In this document: positions 54,727-64,000 of the stretch, one piece after another | Layout: each line of letters starts with the position of its first letter | How positions within the stretch are numbered: the stretch's first letter is position 1 | Source of the DNA: Paucibacter sp. KCTC 42545 | GTDB lineage: Bacteria; Pseudomonadota; Gammaproteobacteria; Burkholderiales; Burkholderiaceae_C | Length of the DNA stretch: 64,000 bases | NCBI RefSeq assembly: GCF_001477625.1 | Contig: NZ_CP013692.1 | Coordinates: 2,170,001-2,234,000, forward strand | Direction of reading: 5' to 3' | Notes under the pieces: model-generated | What the model was told of the DNA's origin: nothing | Database searches by the model: none | What the model saw: the letters and a program-made list of their open reading frames with translations, nothing else | Position numbers and translations under genes: made by a program

Positions 54727-54818
54727 GCCAGCATTGTGGCGCAGGTTTCAGGCGACCTGCGCAAACGAGTCACTGCAGCACAAGGTCCCTGCCGAACGCA
54801 AAGCCTTCAAGCGATCAA

Positions 54819-55484
54819 TCAATCAGGGAAGCGTTCCTTGATGACCACCGAGCCATTTTCCAAAGTCTCGATCACGCCGCGCTCTTCCAAGTCCTTCATC
54901 ACTCGGCTGACCATCTCGCGGGAGGCACCCACGACCTTGGCCATATCCTGACGCGACACCTTGCCGCGGATGATCTTCAGGCCCTTTTCCTCTTCCGACA
55001 TATCCAGCAGCGTGCGTGCCACGCGACCGTAGACATCGAGCAGCGCCAAAGATTCAATCTGTCGATCCGCATTGCGCAAGCGCGCCACCAGGCCACGCAA
55101 AATGGCGTAGGACAGACTGCTGGTGTCCGGCAGGCAGCGCGCAAACTCCAAGCGCCCCAGCACCAACATATCGGTTTGCACCTCGGCACGCACCGTCGCG
55201 GAATGCGGTTCGTGGTCGATCAAACTCATCTCGCCCACATAGTCGCCCGGTTGCAGCACCGCCAGAATCACCTCACGACCACGGGTATCCGCCGTCAGCA
55301 CACGGGCTCGGCCATTCAGCAAAATGAACAAGGCATTCGATTTGGTGCCTTGCTCAACGATCAACTCGCCGCGCTTGAAGCGCCGCTTGACCACACTGTC
55401 CGCAATGGACTGCGCCTGATCGGTCGTCAGCAGTGAAAACAAAGGCACCCTGCGGATCAGGTCCAGATTGGACAACATTGCCAT
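54819..55484 (-). CDS. Crp/Fnr-family transcriptional regulator
   Basis: A 221-residue regulator. The cyclic-nucleotide-like domain shows VLQPGDYVGEMSLIDHEPHS, and the winged helix-turn-helix is SRQDMAKVVGASREMVSRVM. There are no N-terminal Fe-S cysteines, so it is closer to Crp than Fnr; the cAMP ligand is not proved. Start 55484 is preceded by AAAGGAGG. It is transcribed in the same direction as ftsK but separated by about 90 bp. Confidence 0.88.
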   Translation of the reverse strand: MAMLSNLDLIRRVPLFSLLTTDQAQSIADSVVKRRFKRGELIVEQGTKSNALFILLNGRARVLTADTRGREVILAVLQPGDYVGEMSLIDHEPHSATVRAEVQTDMLVLGRLEFARCLPDTSSLSYAILRGLVARLRNADRQIESLALLDVYGRVARTLLDMSEEEKGLKIIRGKVSRQDMAKVVGASREMVSRVMKDLEERGVIETLENGSVVIKERFPD

Positions 55485-55487
55485 TAA

Positions 55488-56618
<1,131 letters not shown>

Positions 56619-56631
56619 TGGACTGACAAAC

Positions 56632-56663
56632 AGTGGCCTGCACTCTTGGCGGTGCAGGCCACT
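56632..56663 (+). terminator. Long perfect hairpin after trxB
   Basis: AGTGGCCTGCAC (56632-56643) pairs with GTGCAGGCCACT (56652-56663) around an 8-nt loop. There is no following T-run, so it may be a transcript-stabilising hairpin or a factor-assisted terminator and not an intrinsic one. Confidence 0.6.
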
Positions 56664-56911
56664 GCGTCAAGGCTATCGCCCGTATCGCCACGAATGCGTG
56701 CAAGGTCTGGTGCTGTGCTGGGCTGACCTGAAAGCCCCCACTGGCGAATGCCGGGGCACTTGGCCTACGAGCTACCCCGCCCCACTCCCACACGACTTCC
56801 CGTCGGACCCGTGCACCCGAAGGACGGCTTCACCAGCCTTGCCCTTCACCTGTCAAGATCGCCTCCGCGGCCAGCTGATTGGCGCCGCGGCCTAGCAGCC
56901 CTGGCGCATCA

Positions 56912-56940
56912 CCCACTTTTGCGCTATACTCGCGGGCTTG
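56912..56940 (+). promoter_or_regulatory. Candidate promoter of rpmB-rpmG
   Basis: TATACT (56935-56940) has a good -10 sequence; TGGCGC at 56912-56917 is a weak -35 at 17-bp spacing. The start codon lies 130 bp downstream. Confidence 0.45.
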
Positions 56941-57070
56941 CTTGCTGGATGGACCACGCTCGATGAGTCAAATCAAAGGGTTTAGCAGGTAATAAGTGGT
57001 CATGTGGTCAATGCCGGTTTGCAAAGCAAGCTGGGTTGGCTGGTCAATATTTCGATACAGGAGAAGCGTC

Positions 57071-57304
57071 ATGGCACGCGTCTGTCAAGTCACGGGCAAG
57101 AAGCCCATGGTGGGAAACAATGTTTCCCACGCCAATAACAAAACCAAGCGTCGCTTTCTGCCTAATCTGCAGTACCGCCGCTTTTTCCTGGAGACCGAGA
57201 ACCGCTGGGTTCGTCTGCGCATCAGCAATGCTGCCCTGCGTTTGATCGACAAAGTCGGCATCGAAAAAGTCGTGGCCGATCTGCGCGCCAAGGGCGAGCT
57301 GTAA
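57071..57304 (+). CDS. rpmB: Large-subunit ribosomal protein L28
   Basis: 77 residues, opening [20 protein letters not shown] with basic [12 protein letters not shown], as in L28. No zinc-binding Cys pairs are present, so it is the Cys-minus form. A ribosome site GGAGAAGCG lies just upstream. It is the first gene of the rpmB-rpmG pair. Confidence 0.96.
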   Translation: MARVCQVTGKKPMVGNNVSHANNKTKRRFLPNLQYRRFFLETENRWVRLRISNAALRLIDKVGIEKVVADLRAKGEL

Positions 57305-57345
57305 GCCAAGCCCTGATCTAGAACTGATATAGCAAGGACAAAATC

Positions 57346-57513
57346 ATGGCAAAAGGCGCACGCGAAAAGATCAAGTTGGAGTCGACCGCAGGTACGGGTC
57401 ACTTCTACACGACCGACAAGAACAAGAAGACCACGACCGGCAAGCTCGAATTCATGAAATTCGACCCCAAGGCTCGTAAGCATGTTCTGTACAAGGAAAT
57501 CAAGCTGAAGTAA
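57346..57513 (+). CDS. rpmG: Large-subunit ribosomal protein L33
   Basis: 55 residues, [20 protein letters not shown] and the conserved [19 protein letters not shown] end. No CxxC pairs, so the zinc-free form, matching the L28 form. AAGGAC precedes the ATG. It follows rpmB by 41 bp in the classical order and is closed by a terminator. Confidence 0.96.
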   Translation: MAKGAREKIKLESTAGTGHFYTTDKNKKTTTGKLEFMKFDPKARKHVLYKEIKLK

Positions 57514-57551
57514 TTCAGCCTTGACTCCCGAGGCTGCCTCGCCAGCCTCAC

Positions 57552-57588
57552 AAAAAAGCCCCGCAGCGCAAGCTGGCGGGGTTTTTTC
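57552..57588 (+). terminator. Terminator after rpmG
   Basis: GCCCCGC (57558-57564) pairs with GCGGGG (57576-57581), followed by a run of six T residues. Confidence 0.88.
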
Positions 57589-57618
57589 ATTGGGCAAGTG
57601 AGCTGCCCTAGCGGCAAA

Positions 57619-58131
57619 TTACTTCACCTGTTTGCCCGCCGCAATTTCGGCTGCAAACTCTTTGGCAAACCAGTCGTCCATCATCTTCTTCTCGAAACGC
57701 AGCGAGTCATTGGCATCCACACGATTGAAGCTACCCAGGTAGCTCATATCCTGCAAGCGCGCCTTGGCTGACCGCACTTCCTTGCCGCCTTCGCTGAGCG
57801 TGTAGCGCAGCTCCATCGACGGGATGGTCACATTGCGCATCACCCGCAGCATCTCCATCGAACGGCCATGCGGCTCAAGCTCGCCGGCCAGATTCACATC
57901 GCTCACATCGATCACCAGATCACGCCCCGGCAGCAAGCGGTCACCCAAGGAGCGCAGATGCGCTTGCAGCTCTTGCAGCACGCGCTCCCGATCCACCGTC
58001 GACTGACCCACATCGGAAAACTTTTGCGGCTCAAGGAAGCGCACTTCCACATGCGCGTGCGCGGCACCAACCAACAGCAGAGCGCTACTCAACACCACCA
58101 TGGGCATTGCCTGTCTAGTTTTGAGCTTCAT
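57619..58131 (-). CDS. DUF3016 family exported protein
   Basis: A 170-residue protein with a signal peptide (MVVLSSALLLVGAAHAHVEV). The mature part contains EVRFLEPQKFSDVG, DLVIDVSDVNLAGELEPHG and RVDANDSLRFEKKMMDDWF, which correspond to DUF3016. Periplasmic; function unknown. The start ATG 58131 follows AGGAGA. It is transcribed toward the rpmG terminator. Confidence 0.8.
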   Translation of the reverse strand: MKLKTRQAMPMVVLSSALLLVGAAHAHVEVRFLEPQKFSDVGQSTVDRERVLQELQAHLRSLGDRLLPGRDLVIDVSDVNLAGELEPHGRSMEMLRVMRNVTIPSMELRYTLSEGGKEVRSAKARLQDMSYLGSFNRVDANDSLRFEKKMMDDWFAKEFAAEIAAGKQVK

Positions 58132-58186
58132 CGATCGATCTCCTCTTTGAAACAAGTCACGCCCAAGTCTAGGCGTCAGCCATGAA

Positions 58187-58212
58187 AAAGGGCACCCACT
58201 TGGGTGCCCTTT
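58187..58212 (-). terminator. Terminator of the desaturase gene
   Basis: AAGGGCACCCA pairs with TGGGTGCCCTT; on the minus strand it is followed by five T residues. It sits between the desaturase and DUF3016 genes. Confidence 0.85.
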
Positions 58213-58295
58213 CTGTGCCGGCTTTGTGAACTTACTTTGCTCGTCAACTCAAGCAGACCAAGCAGACTAAGCCAGCTGGAGTCTCAAGACACAAC

Positions 58296-59522
58296 TCAGG
58301 CCGCCATGCGCGCCTGGCGCAAGCTCATCGAGAAAGCACGCAACTCCGCAATGCCACTCTCTTCCGCGCGCCGACACCAAGCCTGCAAGTCGCTGACCAA
58401 CTGCTCGGCCGAGACATTGGTGCGGGTCCAGAGTTGACGCAACTCTTCACGCATCGTCATCAGCTTGTCCAGGGCCGGGCTTGCCGCACGGGCACCTGCC
58501 AGCTGGGGCAGCAAGTCGGCGGGGATACGGTCCTCATCACGATGCAGCCAACGCTTAGCGGCCTTGAACTGGGCCCACTGCGCGCTGTGCTCCTCGCCCT
58601 GCGCCTTCAGCTTGGCCAACTCGGCCGCACAAGCCGCCTTGAGGCCGCGGCGATAGCTGGCCATGACTTCATAGCGATTGGCGATGATGGCCTCAAGCGT
58701 CTGCTTGTCGGCTGGCTTGATGGCGCCCGTCAGCAGCTTGGGCGCCGTCTTGCGCACCTTGGCCCAACCCAGCATTTCAAAGGCACGGATATAGCCCCAG
58801 CCGATGTCAAACTCAAAAGGCTTGACCGAGAATTTGGCCGAGGTCGGATAGGTGTGATGGTTGTTATGCAACTCCTCACCGCCGATCAAGATGCCCCAAG
58901 GTGAGACATTGGTCGAGGCATCGGGCGCTTCGAAATTGCGGTAGCCCCAGAAGTGGCCAATGCCGTTGATCACGCCCGTCGCCCAAACCGGAATCCAGGC
59001 CATTTGGATCGCCCAGATCGTGGCACCAATCGCGCCAAACAGAGCCAGATTGATGATTAACATCAGGCCAACACCTTGCCAGGAATAGCGGGTGTAGAGG
59101 TTGCGCTCGATCCAGTCGTTAGGTGTGCCAAGGCCATACTTGGTCACGGTCTCCGGATTCTTCGCTTCGGCGCGATACAACTCCACGCCGGTCAAGAGCA
59201 AGGCCTTCAGGCCGCGGGTTTGCGGGCTGTGCGGATCTTCTTCGGTCTCGCACTTGGCGTGGTGCTTGCGGTGAACGGCGACGAATTCCTTGGTCACCAT
59301 GCCGGTGGTCAGCCACAGCCAGAAGCGGAAGAAGTGCGCCGGAATGGGGCCCAAATCCAAGGCACGGTGCGCCTGCGCACGGTGCAAGAAAATGGTCACA
59401 CCCAGAATCGTGAAGTGGGTCACGACCAAGGTGTAGATAACTATTTGCCAAGCGCTGGCATCCAGCAAGCCGTTGCTGAGCCAAGCCACAAGGCCGTCAT
59501 GTATCGTCGTCAAGAGGTTCAT
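58296..59522 (-). CDS. Acyl-CoA/fatty acid desaturase with C-terminal extension
   Basis: A 408-residue membrane di-iron desaturase that puts double bonds into membrane acyl chains. The three His boxes are HRAQAH at 47-52, HRKHH at 84-88 and HNNHH at 219-223, with hydrophobic segments before and between. The last 150 residues (REELRQLWTRTNVSAEQL) form a soluble helical extension not seen in minimal family members. The C-terminal extension has no known role. Expression is likely monocistronic, with a terminator immediately downstream. Confidence 0.9.
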   Translation of the reverse strand: MNLLTTIHDGLVAWLSNGLLDASAWQIVIYTLVVTHFTILGVTIFLHRAQAHRALDLGPIPAHFFRFWLWLTTGMVTKEFVAVHRKHHAKCETEEDPHSPQTRGLKALLLTGVELYRAEAKNPETVTKYGLGTPNDWIERNLYTRYSWQGVGLMLIINLALFGAIGATIWAIQMAWIPVWATGVINGIGHFWGYRNFEAPDASTNVSPWGILIGGEELHNNHHTYPTSAKFSVKPFEFDIGWGYIRAFEMLGWAKVRKTAPKLLTGAIKPADKQTLEAIIANRYEVMASYRRGLKAACAAELAKLKAQGEEHSAQWAQFKAAKRWLHRDEDRIPADLLPQLAGARAASPALDKLMTMREELRQLWTRTNVSAEQLVSDLQAWCRRAEESGIAELRAFSMSLRQARMAA

Positions 59523-59730
59523 TCGATCCTTAAACTGGTAGCCGGCGCTTCATTCTGAGATCGAATTCACCGGATGCTCCCTCGGGGCGGACATGTCGCT
59601 TTTACGGGACGACCGTACACACCTTGCTTGGAAAATTTGTCCAACGATTGTAGAGGACATGACCCAAATCTCCCAGCCCTTCCGTCGGCCGGAGGGCTGA
59701 GCCAAATCAAGCCATGTCGATCGCGCGCGC

Positions 59731-60990
59731 TTAGTTTTTCTGCCAGACAGCCGCAAAGAAGCCGTCGGTCTGATGGCGATGGGGCCACAGGCGCAGATAG
59801 CCGTTTTCCACCAACTCATCAGCGCGATTGACATGCGCTTTGCTCAAGACTTCACCGGCCGGCAATTTGGTGAATTGCGGATGGGCGGCCTCGAACTGCT
59901 GCGCGATCACCTCATTCTCGGCATCCAGCAAGCTGCAAGTGGCATAGACCAAGCGTCCACCGGATTGCAGCAAGCGCGCGGCGCTGGCCAAAATCGCTGC
60001 TTGTTTGACCTGCAACTCGGCCACCGCCTGCGGCGTTTGGCGCCACTTGAGGTCGGGATTACGGCGCAGCGTGCCCAGGCCCGAGCAAGGTGCATCAACC
60101 AGCACCCGATCGATCTTGCCGGCCAGGCGCTTGATACGCTCGTCACGCTCATGCGCGATTTGAGTCGGATAGACATTGGACAAGCCACTGCGCGCCAGGC
60201 GCGGCTTGAGCGATGCCAAGCGATGGCCCGACACATCAAAGGCATACAGGCGGCCGGTGTTGCGCATGGCATCACCCAAGGCCAAGGTCTTGCCGCCCGC
60301 GCCGGCGCAGAAGTCCACCACCATTTCGCTACGCTTGGCATCCAGCATCAAGGCCAGCAACTGGCTGCCTTCATCCTGCACCTCAACGCCGCCGCCGGTG
60401 AACAGTTCCAGCTTGTTCAAAGCTGGTTTGCCGGGAATGCGCAAACCCAGTGGCGAGAACGGCGTGGGCTCGACCTGGATATTGGCGGCAGCCAGCACGG
60501 CTTGCGCCTCTTCGCGCTTGTTCTTGAGCGTATTGACGCGCAGATCCAGCGGCGCGGGCTCGTTCATCGCATTGGCCAGGGCCCAGAACTGCTCTTCACC
60601 CAAGCGTTCCAGCAAGGGCGCTGCCAACCATTCGGGCAAGTTGTGCTGCAGCTTAGCCGGCAGGCTGCTTTGATCGATGGCTTGAACCTGCTGCAACCAT
60701 TCCTGTTCTTGCGGCGTCAGGGCACCGCGCAAAAAGGTGTCGTTGCCTTGCCAGGCCAGAATCGCCAGGCGGCGCTCGGTCGGGCCGCGGCCCGACTGCG
60801 CCAGATGCTGCCAGAGCGGGCGGCGGCGCAGAACGGCGTAAGTTGTCTCGGCCAAAGCGTGGCGCTCACGCTGGCCAAGGCCTTTGTGTTGACGGAAAAA
60901 GGCGGACACCACGGTGTCTGCAGGCGCGTCGAGTTTGAGAACTTCACGCAGAAGTTCGCTGCTCATTTCAAGGAGGGCATTAGGATGCAT
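59731..60990 (-). CDS. RsmB/NOP-type RNA (cytosine-5) methyltransferase
   Basis: A 419-residue SAM-dependent methyltransferase. The SAM motif is VVDFCAGAGGKTLALGDAM. Catalytic cysteines are in DAPCSGLGTLRRNP and YATCSLLDAENE, as in RsmB (16S rRNA m5C967). The N-terminal half lacks a clear full NusB-like domain but is helical (VVSAFFRQHKGLGQRERHAL). Start ATG 60990; the frame upstream would overlap the divergent DUF1653 gene. It may be rsmB or a paralogue; no fmt or def gene is adjacent. Confidence 0.87.
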   Translation of the reverse strand: MHPNALLEMSSELLREVLKLDAPADTVVSAFFRQHKGLGQRERHALAETTYAVLRRRPLWQHLAQSGRGPTERRLAILAWQGNDTFLRGALTPQEQEWLQQVQAIDQSSLPAKLQHNLPEWLAAPLLERLGEEQFWALANAMNEPAPLDLRVNTLKNKREEAQAVLAAANIQVEPTPFSPLGLRIPGKPALNKLELFTGGGVEVQDEGSQLLALMLDAKRSEMVVDFCAGAGGKTLALGDAMRNTGRLYAFDVSGHRLASLKPRLARSGLSNVYPTQIAHERDERIKRLAGKIDRVLVDAPCSGLGTLRRNPDLKWRQTPQAVAELQVKQAAILASAARLLQSGGRLVYATCSLLDAENEVIAQQFEAAHPQFTKLPAGEVLSKAHVNRADELVENGYLRLWPHRHQTDGFFAAVWQKN

Positions 60991-61024
60991 GCCCCGATTA
61001 TCCCAGCACCTGAGCACAAGCCCA

Positions 61025-61261
61025 ATGAATGATGACGACTTGCCCGCATTGCCCGCCACAAAGCTGGGCCGCTACCGCCACTACAAGGGCGGCGAATACG
61101 AGGTGATCGGCGTGGCCCGTCACAGTGAAACGCTGGAGCCCTTGGTGGTTTACCGGCCGATCTACAACGCCACCGGCCTGTGGGTGCGGCCGCACGCCAT
61201 GTTTTTTGGCACGCTGGAGGTGGCGGGTCAGACCGTGCAGCGCTTCCAGCCTATTGACTGA
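61025..61261 (+). CDS. DUF1653 domain protein
   Basis: A 78-residue protein opening with LGRYRHYKGGEYEVIGVARH and containing ETLEPLVVYRPIY and LWVRPHAMF, diagnostic for DUF1653. Function unknown; similar small proteins occur widely in proteobacteria. It lies divergent to the RNA methyltransferase gene, with only 34 bp between the two start codons, so their promoters overlap or lie inside the genes. Confidence 0.85.
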   Translation: MNDDDLPALPATKLGRYRHYKGGEYEVIGVARHSETLEPLVVYRPIYNATGLWVRPHAMFFGTLEVAGQTVQRFQPID

Positions 61262-61286
61262 GATTCAGTTGGATTTCAGCTAAAAC

Positions 61287-61922
61287 TCAGCTGAAGGCCT
61301 GGGCCTCACCCGCCAACTGGCGCACTTGGCCGTTTTCCAACGCCAACTGGCCCTGCACAAACCAGCGTACTGCCGCCGGATACATGCGGTGTTCCAGCTT
61401 GAGCACCCGGGCTGACAAGCTGTCTTCATCATCACCCGCCAACACCGGCACAACGGCCTGCGCCACGATGGCGCCGTGGTCCAACTCGGCGGTGACGAAA
61501 TGCACAGTTGCACCGACGAATTTGCAGCCCATCTCCAGCGCACGCGCATGGGTGTGCAAGCCAGTGAAGGCCGGCAGCAAGGACGGGTGGATATTGAGCA
61601 TGCGCTCGGCATAGTGCGCGGTGAAGCCGGGCGTGAGGATGCGCATAAAGCCTGCCAGCACCACCAAATCAGGCGCGAAGCCGTCGATCACGCGCTGCAG
61701 CTCCGCATCGAATTCCTCGCGCTTTTGCGCGCCACTGAAGGCCTTGTGATCGACCACCGCCGTGGCGATGCCATGCGCTTGCGCAAAGGCCAAGCCCGCC
61801 GCATCGGGCCGATTGCTGATCACGGCGGCAATGCGCGCCGGCCAGGCCTCAGACGCGCAAGCGCGCACGATGGCCTCCATATTTGAGCCGCGGCCGGAGA
61901 TCAGAATCACGATGTTTTTCAT
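61287..61922 (-). CDS. purN: Phosphoribosylglycinamide formyltransferase
   Basis: A 211-residue purine biosynthesis enzyme using 10-formyl-THF. The N-terminal phosphate-binding segment is ILISGRGSNMEAIV and the catalytic region is NIHPSLLPAFTGLHTH with the conserved His and nearby Asp in ELDHGAIVAQ. Start ATG 61922; the longer frame to 62045 runs into the divergent trpS gene and is not supported. Confidence 0.94.
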   Translation of the reverse strand: MKNIVILISGRGSNMEAIVRACASEAWPARIAAVISNRPDAAGLAFAQAHGIATAVVDHKAFSGAQKREEFDAELQRVIDGFAPDLVVLAGFMRILTPGFTAHYAERMLNIHPSLLPAFTGLHTHARALEMGCKFVGATVHFVTAELDHGAIVAQAVVPVLAGDDEDSLSARVLKLEHRMYPAAVRWFVQGQLALENGQVRQLAGEAQAFS

Positions 61923-61980
61923 GGGGCCGAAGTGTAGGCCAAGGGCGCCCGACCACAACACCTCCCTACAATGCCAACCC

Positions 61981-63009
61981 ATGTCAGAAGCCCCCACCGA
62001 TACCCTGAGCAGCCGCCCGCGCGTGCTCTCCGGCATGCGCCCCACCGGCGCACTGCACCTTGGCCATTACCACGGCGCCCTGAAGAACTGGGTCAAGCTG
62101 CAGGCCACGCACGACTGCTTTTTCTTCGTGGCCGACTGGCATGCGCTGACCACCCATTACCAAGACCGCGGCACGATTGAGCGCAATGTCTACGACATGG
62201 TCGTGGACTGGCTGGCCGCCGGCATCGACCCCGAGCAAGCCACCCTCTTCATTCAAAGCCGCATGCCCGAGCATGCCGAGCTGTTCACGCTGCTGGCGAT
62301 GAGCACGCCCACCGCCTGGCTGGAGCGCATCCCCAGCTACAAAGACCAGCTCGAGAAGAACCGGCCCAACGGCGAAGGCGCCACCTACGGCTTCCTTGGC
62401 TACCCGCTGCTGCAAGCGGCGGACATCTTGATCTACAAGGCCGCCTGCGTGCCGGTGGGTGAAGACCAGACGGCGCATGTGGAAGTGACCCGCGAAGTGG
62501 CGCGCCGCTTCAACCGCATTTACTCGCCCGAGCGCGCCATCCTGCCCGAGCCGCAAGAGCTGCTGACGGCCACACCTCGCCTGCCCGGCCTGGACGGCCA
62601 GAAGATGAGCAAGAGCGCCGGCAATGCCATCGCCATGCGCGACAGCCCCGAAGTGGTGGACGAGAAAGTGCGCACCATGCCCACCGACCCACAGCGCGTG
62701 CGCCGCAGCGACCCCGGTGAGCCCAGCCGCTGCCCGGTCTGGCCCTTGCATCAGCTCTACAGCGACGCCAGCACACAGGCCTGGGCCAGCGAAGGCTGCC
62801 GCAAGGCCAGCATCGGTTGCCTGGACTGCAAAAAGCCCTTGATCGAAGCGATTCAGGCCGAGCAAAAGCCCTGGCGCGAGCGCGCCGAGGCCTTTTTGGC
62901 CAACCCCAAGCAAGTGCAGTGGATTGTGGAAGTGGGCACCGAGCGCGCCCGCGCCGTGGCCCGCAAAACCCTGCGTGAGGTGCGCACGGCCATGGGTTTG
63001 GCGTACTGA
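61981..63009 (+). CDS. trpS: Tryptophanyl-tRNA synthetase
   Basis: A 342-residue class I synthetase. The HIGH-type motif is HLGH in MRPTGALHLGHYHGALKNW and the KMSKS motif is LDGQKMSKSAGNAI. It is intact and of normal size. Start ATG 61981 lies 58 bp from the divergent purN start. A small DUF3717 gene follows directly. Confidence 0.95.
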   Translation: MSEAPTDTLSSRPRVLSGMRPTGALHLGHYHGALKNWVKLQATHDCFFFVADWHALTTHYQDRGTIERNVYDMVVDWLAAGIDPEQATLFIQSRMPEHAELFTLLAMSTPTAWLERIPSYKDQLEKNRPNGEGATYGFLGYPLLQAADILIYKAACVPVGEDQTAHVEVTREVARRFNRIYSPERAILPEPQELLTATPRLPGLDGQKMSKSAGNAIAMRDSPEVVDEKVRTMPTDPQRVRRSDPGEPSRCPVWPLHQLYSDASTQAWASEGCRKASIGCLDCKKPLIEAIQAEQKPWRERAEAFLANPKQVQWIVEVGTERARAVARKTLREVRTAMGLAY

Positions 63010-63039
63010 ATGCGGCCGCAGAACTCCCCCGAAGCAAGC

Positions 63040-63507
63040 ATGGCCGGCATCCACATCACCGACATCGAGTCCGCCATCAACTGGTGGCGGGAGCGCCAGC
63101 CCTCCGCCGATGGCCTGCAGGCCTGCGCCGAGGTCTGCGCCCTGGCCGAGGTCTACGGTCAACTGGTTTACTACCGCGAGACCGAATGCGACGACGCCAG
63201 CATGCCCGCCGCCGCACTCGAAGCCTGGATGCAGTGGTACGACAGCACGCCCGACGCCCCCTGCATCGCCATTTGCTCCACCAGCCAGGGCGACGAGCTG
63301 TGCAAGGGCTGCGGCCGCACGTTTGACGAAGTGCAGAACTGGCCGGTGATGACGCCCGCAGAAAAGCGCGTCACCTGGCGCCGCATTTCCATTGAGGCCA
63401 CCGCCTGGCGCTTCAACCGCTATGCGGAGCGCGCACGCGAGTTCACCGGCGTCGATCATCCCCAAGCACCATCACCCTCCCCATCGCAGCCCGGGGTCAA
63501 GTCTTGA
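63040..63507 (+). CDS. DUF3717-DUF1289 fusion protein
   Basis: A 155-residue protein. The first half, IHITDIESAINWWRERQPSA, is a DUF3717 signature. The second half, PCIAICSTSQGDELCKGCGR followed by TFDEVQNW, is DUF1289 with four Cys residues that may bind a metal. I start at ATG 63040, where homology begins; an ATG at 63010, abutting the trpS stop, is in frame. It overlaps the following MATE gene by TTGA and is probably co-transcribed with trpS. Confidence 0.82.
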   Translation: MAGIHITDIESAINWWRERQPSADGLQACAEVCALAEVYGQLVYYRETECDDASMPAAALEAWMQWYDSTPDAPCIAICSTSQGDELCKGCGRTFDEVQNWPVMTPAEKRVTWRRISIEATAWRFNRYAERAREFTGVDHPQAPSPSPSQPGVKS

Positions 63508-64000
63508 CCGGCACGACGGCACCCGCCGCGCCCGGCCATCTGGATACCTTGCGCCGCCTGGCGCCCTTGGCTTGGCCGGTGTTCATCGGTCAGGTCGCTG
63601 TGCTGGCCTTCAGCACGGTGGACACCGTGCTGGTGGCGCGTTACTCCGCCACCGATTTGGCGGCGCTGGCCGTCGGCGCGGCCATTTACATCACTGTGTT
63701 CGTGGGTCTGATGGGCGTGGTGCTGGCCATCTCACCGATTGCCGGGCAGCTGTTTGGCGCCCGCAAGCTGAATGAAGCCGGCGAGCAACTGCATCAGACG
63801 GTGTGGCTGGCTTTGGGCTTGTCGGTGCTGGGCTGCCTGGTGCTCCTGTTTCCCGAACCTTTTCTGGCCAGCTCACATGCCAGCCGTGAGGTCGCCGCCA
63901 AGGTGCGCGGCTATTTGCAGGCCCTGGCCCTGAGCCTGCCCGCTGCCCTGCTCTTCACCGCATTTCGCGGATTCAACACAGCGGTGTCCCGGCCCAAGGC
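63504..64000 (+). CDS. MATE family multidrug efflux transporter, 5' part only
   Basis: The first 165 residues, cut by the window end. LAWPVFIGQVAVLAFSTVDT is the first MATE helix, and the next helices (LAALAVGAAIYITVFVGLMG and ISPIAGQLFGARKLNEAG) fit NorM-like antiporters. The predicted start is TTG 63504, which overlaps the upstream stop codon (TTGA), suggesting translational coupling. Substrate not determinable. Confidence 0.8.
   Translation, partial: MTGTTAPAAPGHLDTLRRLAPLAWPVFIGQVAVLAFSTVDTVLVARYSATDLAALAVGAAIYITVFVGLMGVVLAISPIAGQLFGARKLNEAGEQLHQTVWLALGLSVLGCLVLLFPEPFLASSHASREVAAKVRGYLQALALSLPAALLFTAFRGFNTAVSRPK

Larger units (their letters stand above)
56619..57070. other. Intergenic region between trxB and rpmB
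   Basis: About 450 bp. A perfect 12-bp stem occurs just after trxB and a candidate promoter for the ribosomal genes lies near 56912-56940. No supported gene is seen; open frames here are composition-driven. Confidence 0.5.

Noticed and set aside
61984..63465. 493-codon minus-strand frame over trpS
   Set aside because: It is the antisense of trpS and the DUF3717 gene; no recognisable domain.

Overview
The window looks like a chromosome segment of a high-GC betaproteobacterium, probably Burkholderiales near the Roseateles/Paucibacter/Comamonadaceae group. The basis is dense, GC-rich housekeeping genes (valS, galU, cysM, guaC, livHMGF, ftsK-lolA-rarA, trxB, rpmB-rpmG, purN, trpS) and small families typical of that order (DUF3717/DUF1289, DUF3016). 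The species call is inference; no rRNA gene is present.

Positions 1-27.7 kb and 51.4-64 kb are ordinary host DNA. The left arm holds a PAS-GGDEF protein with a degenerate signature, a Lig E-like DNA ligase, exonuclease I, a class A PBP, a ketoacyl synthase/epimerase pair, GMP reductase, an old-yellow-enzyme reductase, ValRS, an odd 2-hydroxyacid dehydrogenase homologue, GalU, TusA, a Nudix hydrolase, CysM, tRNA-Leu(CAA), a rhomboid protease, leucine dehydrogenase and the branched-chain amino acid ABC transporter genes livHMGF. The right arm holds lolA, ftsK, a Crp-family regulator, trxB, rpmB-rpmG, a fatty acid desaturase, an RsmB-like methyltransferase, purN, trpS and the start of a MATE transporter gene.

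Between them, 27762-51363 is an AT-richer integrative element of about 23.6 kb inserted inside the host rarA gene and flanked by a 10-bp direct repeat (TTTATTGAAG). It splits rarA just after the Walker B motif. It carries, at its right end and in the same orientation, a complete recoded rarA whose start overlaps the stop of the interrupted host 5' fragment. The host ftsK-lolA-rarA transcription unit can therefore run through a short truncated RarA into the intact element copy, and onward into a type III restriction-modification pair (mod-res). The abandoned host 3' remnant has acquired an in-frame stop.

The rest of the element looks like an integrated mobilizable plasmid: tyrosine recombinase, H-NS-like protein, plasmid-type Rep with a nearby origin-like hairpin, two XRE regulators, an orphan DNA methyltransferase, HREDGPA-repeat proteins, a GHKL ATPase-nuclease candidate defence protein, an iteron/oriT-like region, mobC and a truncated MOB-P-type relaxase gene. 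An IS3-family element, itself interrupted by an IS21-family element with a 6-bp target duplication, sits between the truncated relaxase and a truncated OLD-like AAA gene. This suggests an adjacent deletion that may have removed mobilization ability. Two element genes share an unusual leader: a hairpin, a perfect Shine-Dalgarno sequence and a two-codon mini-ORF.
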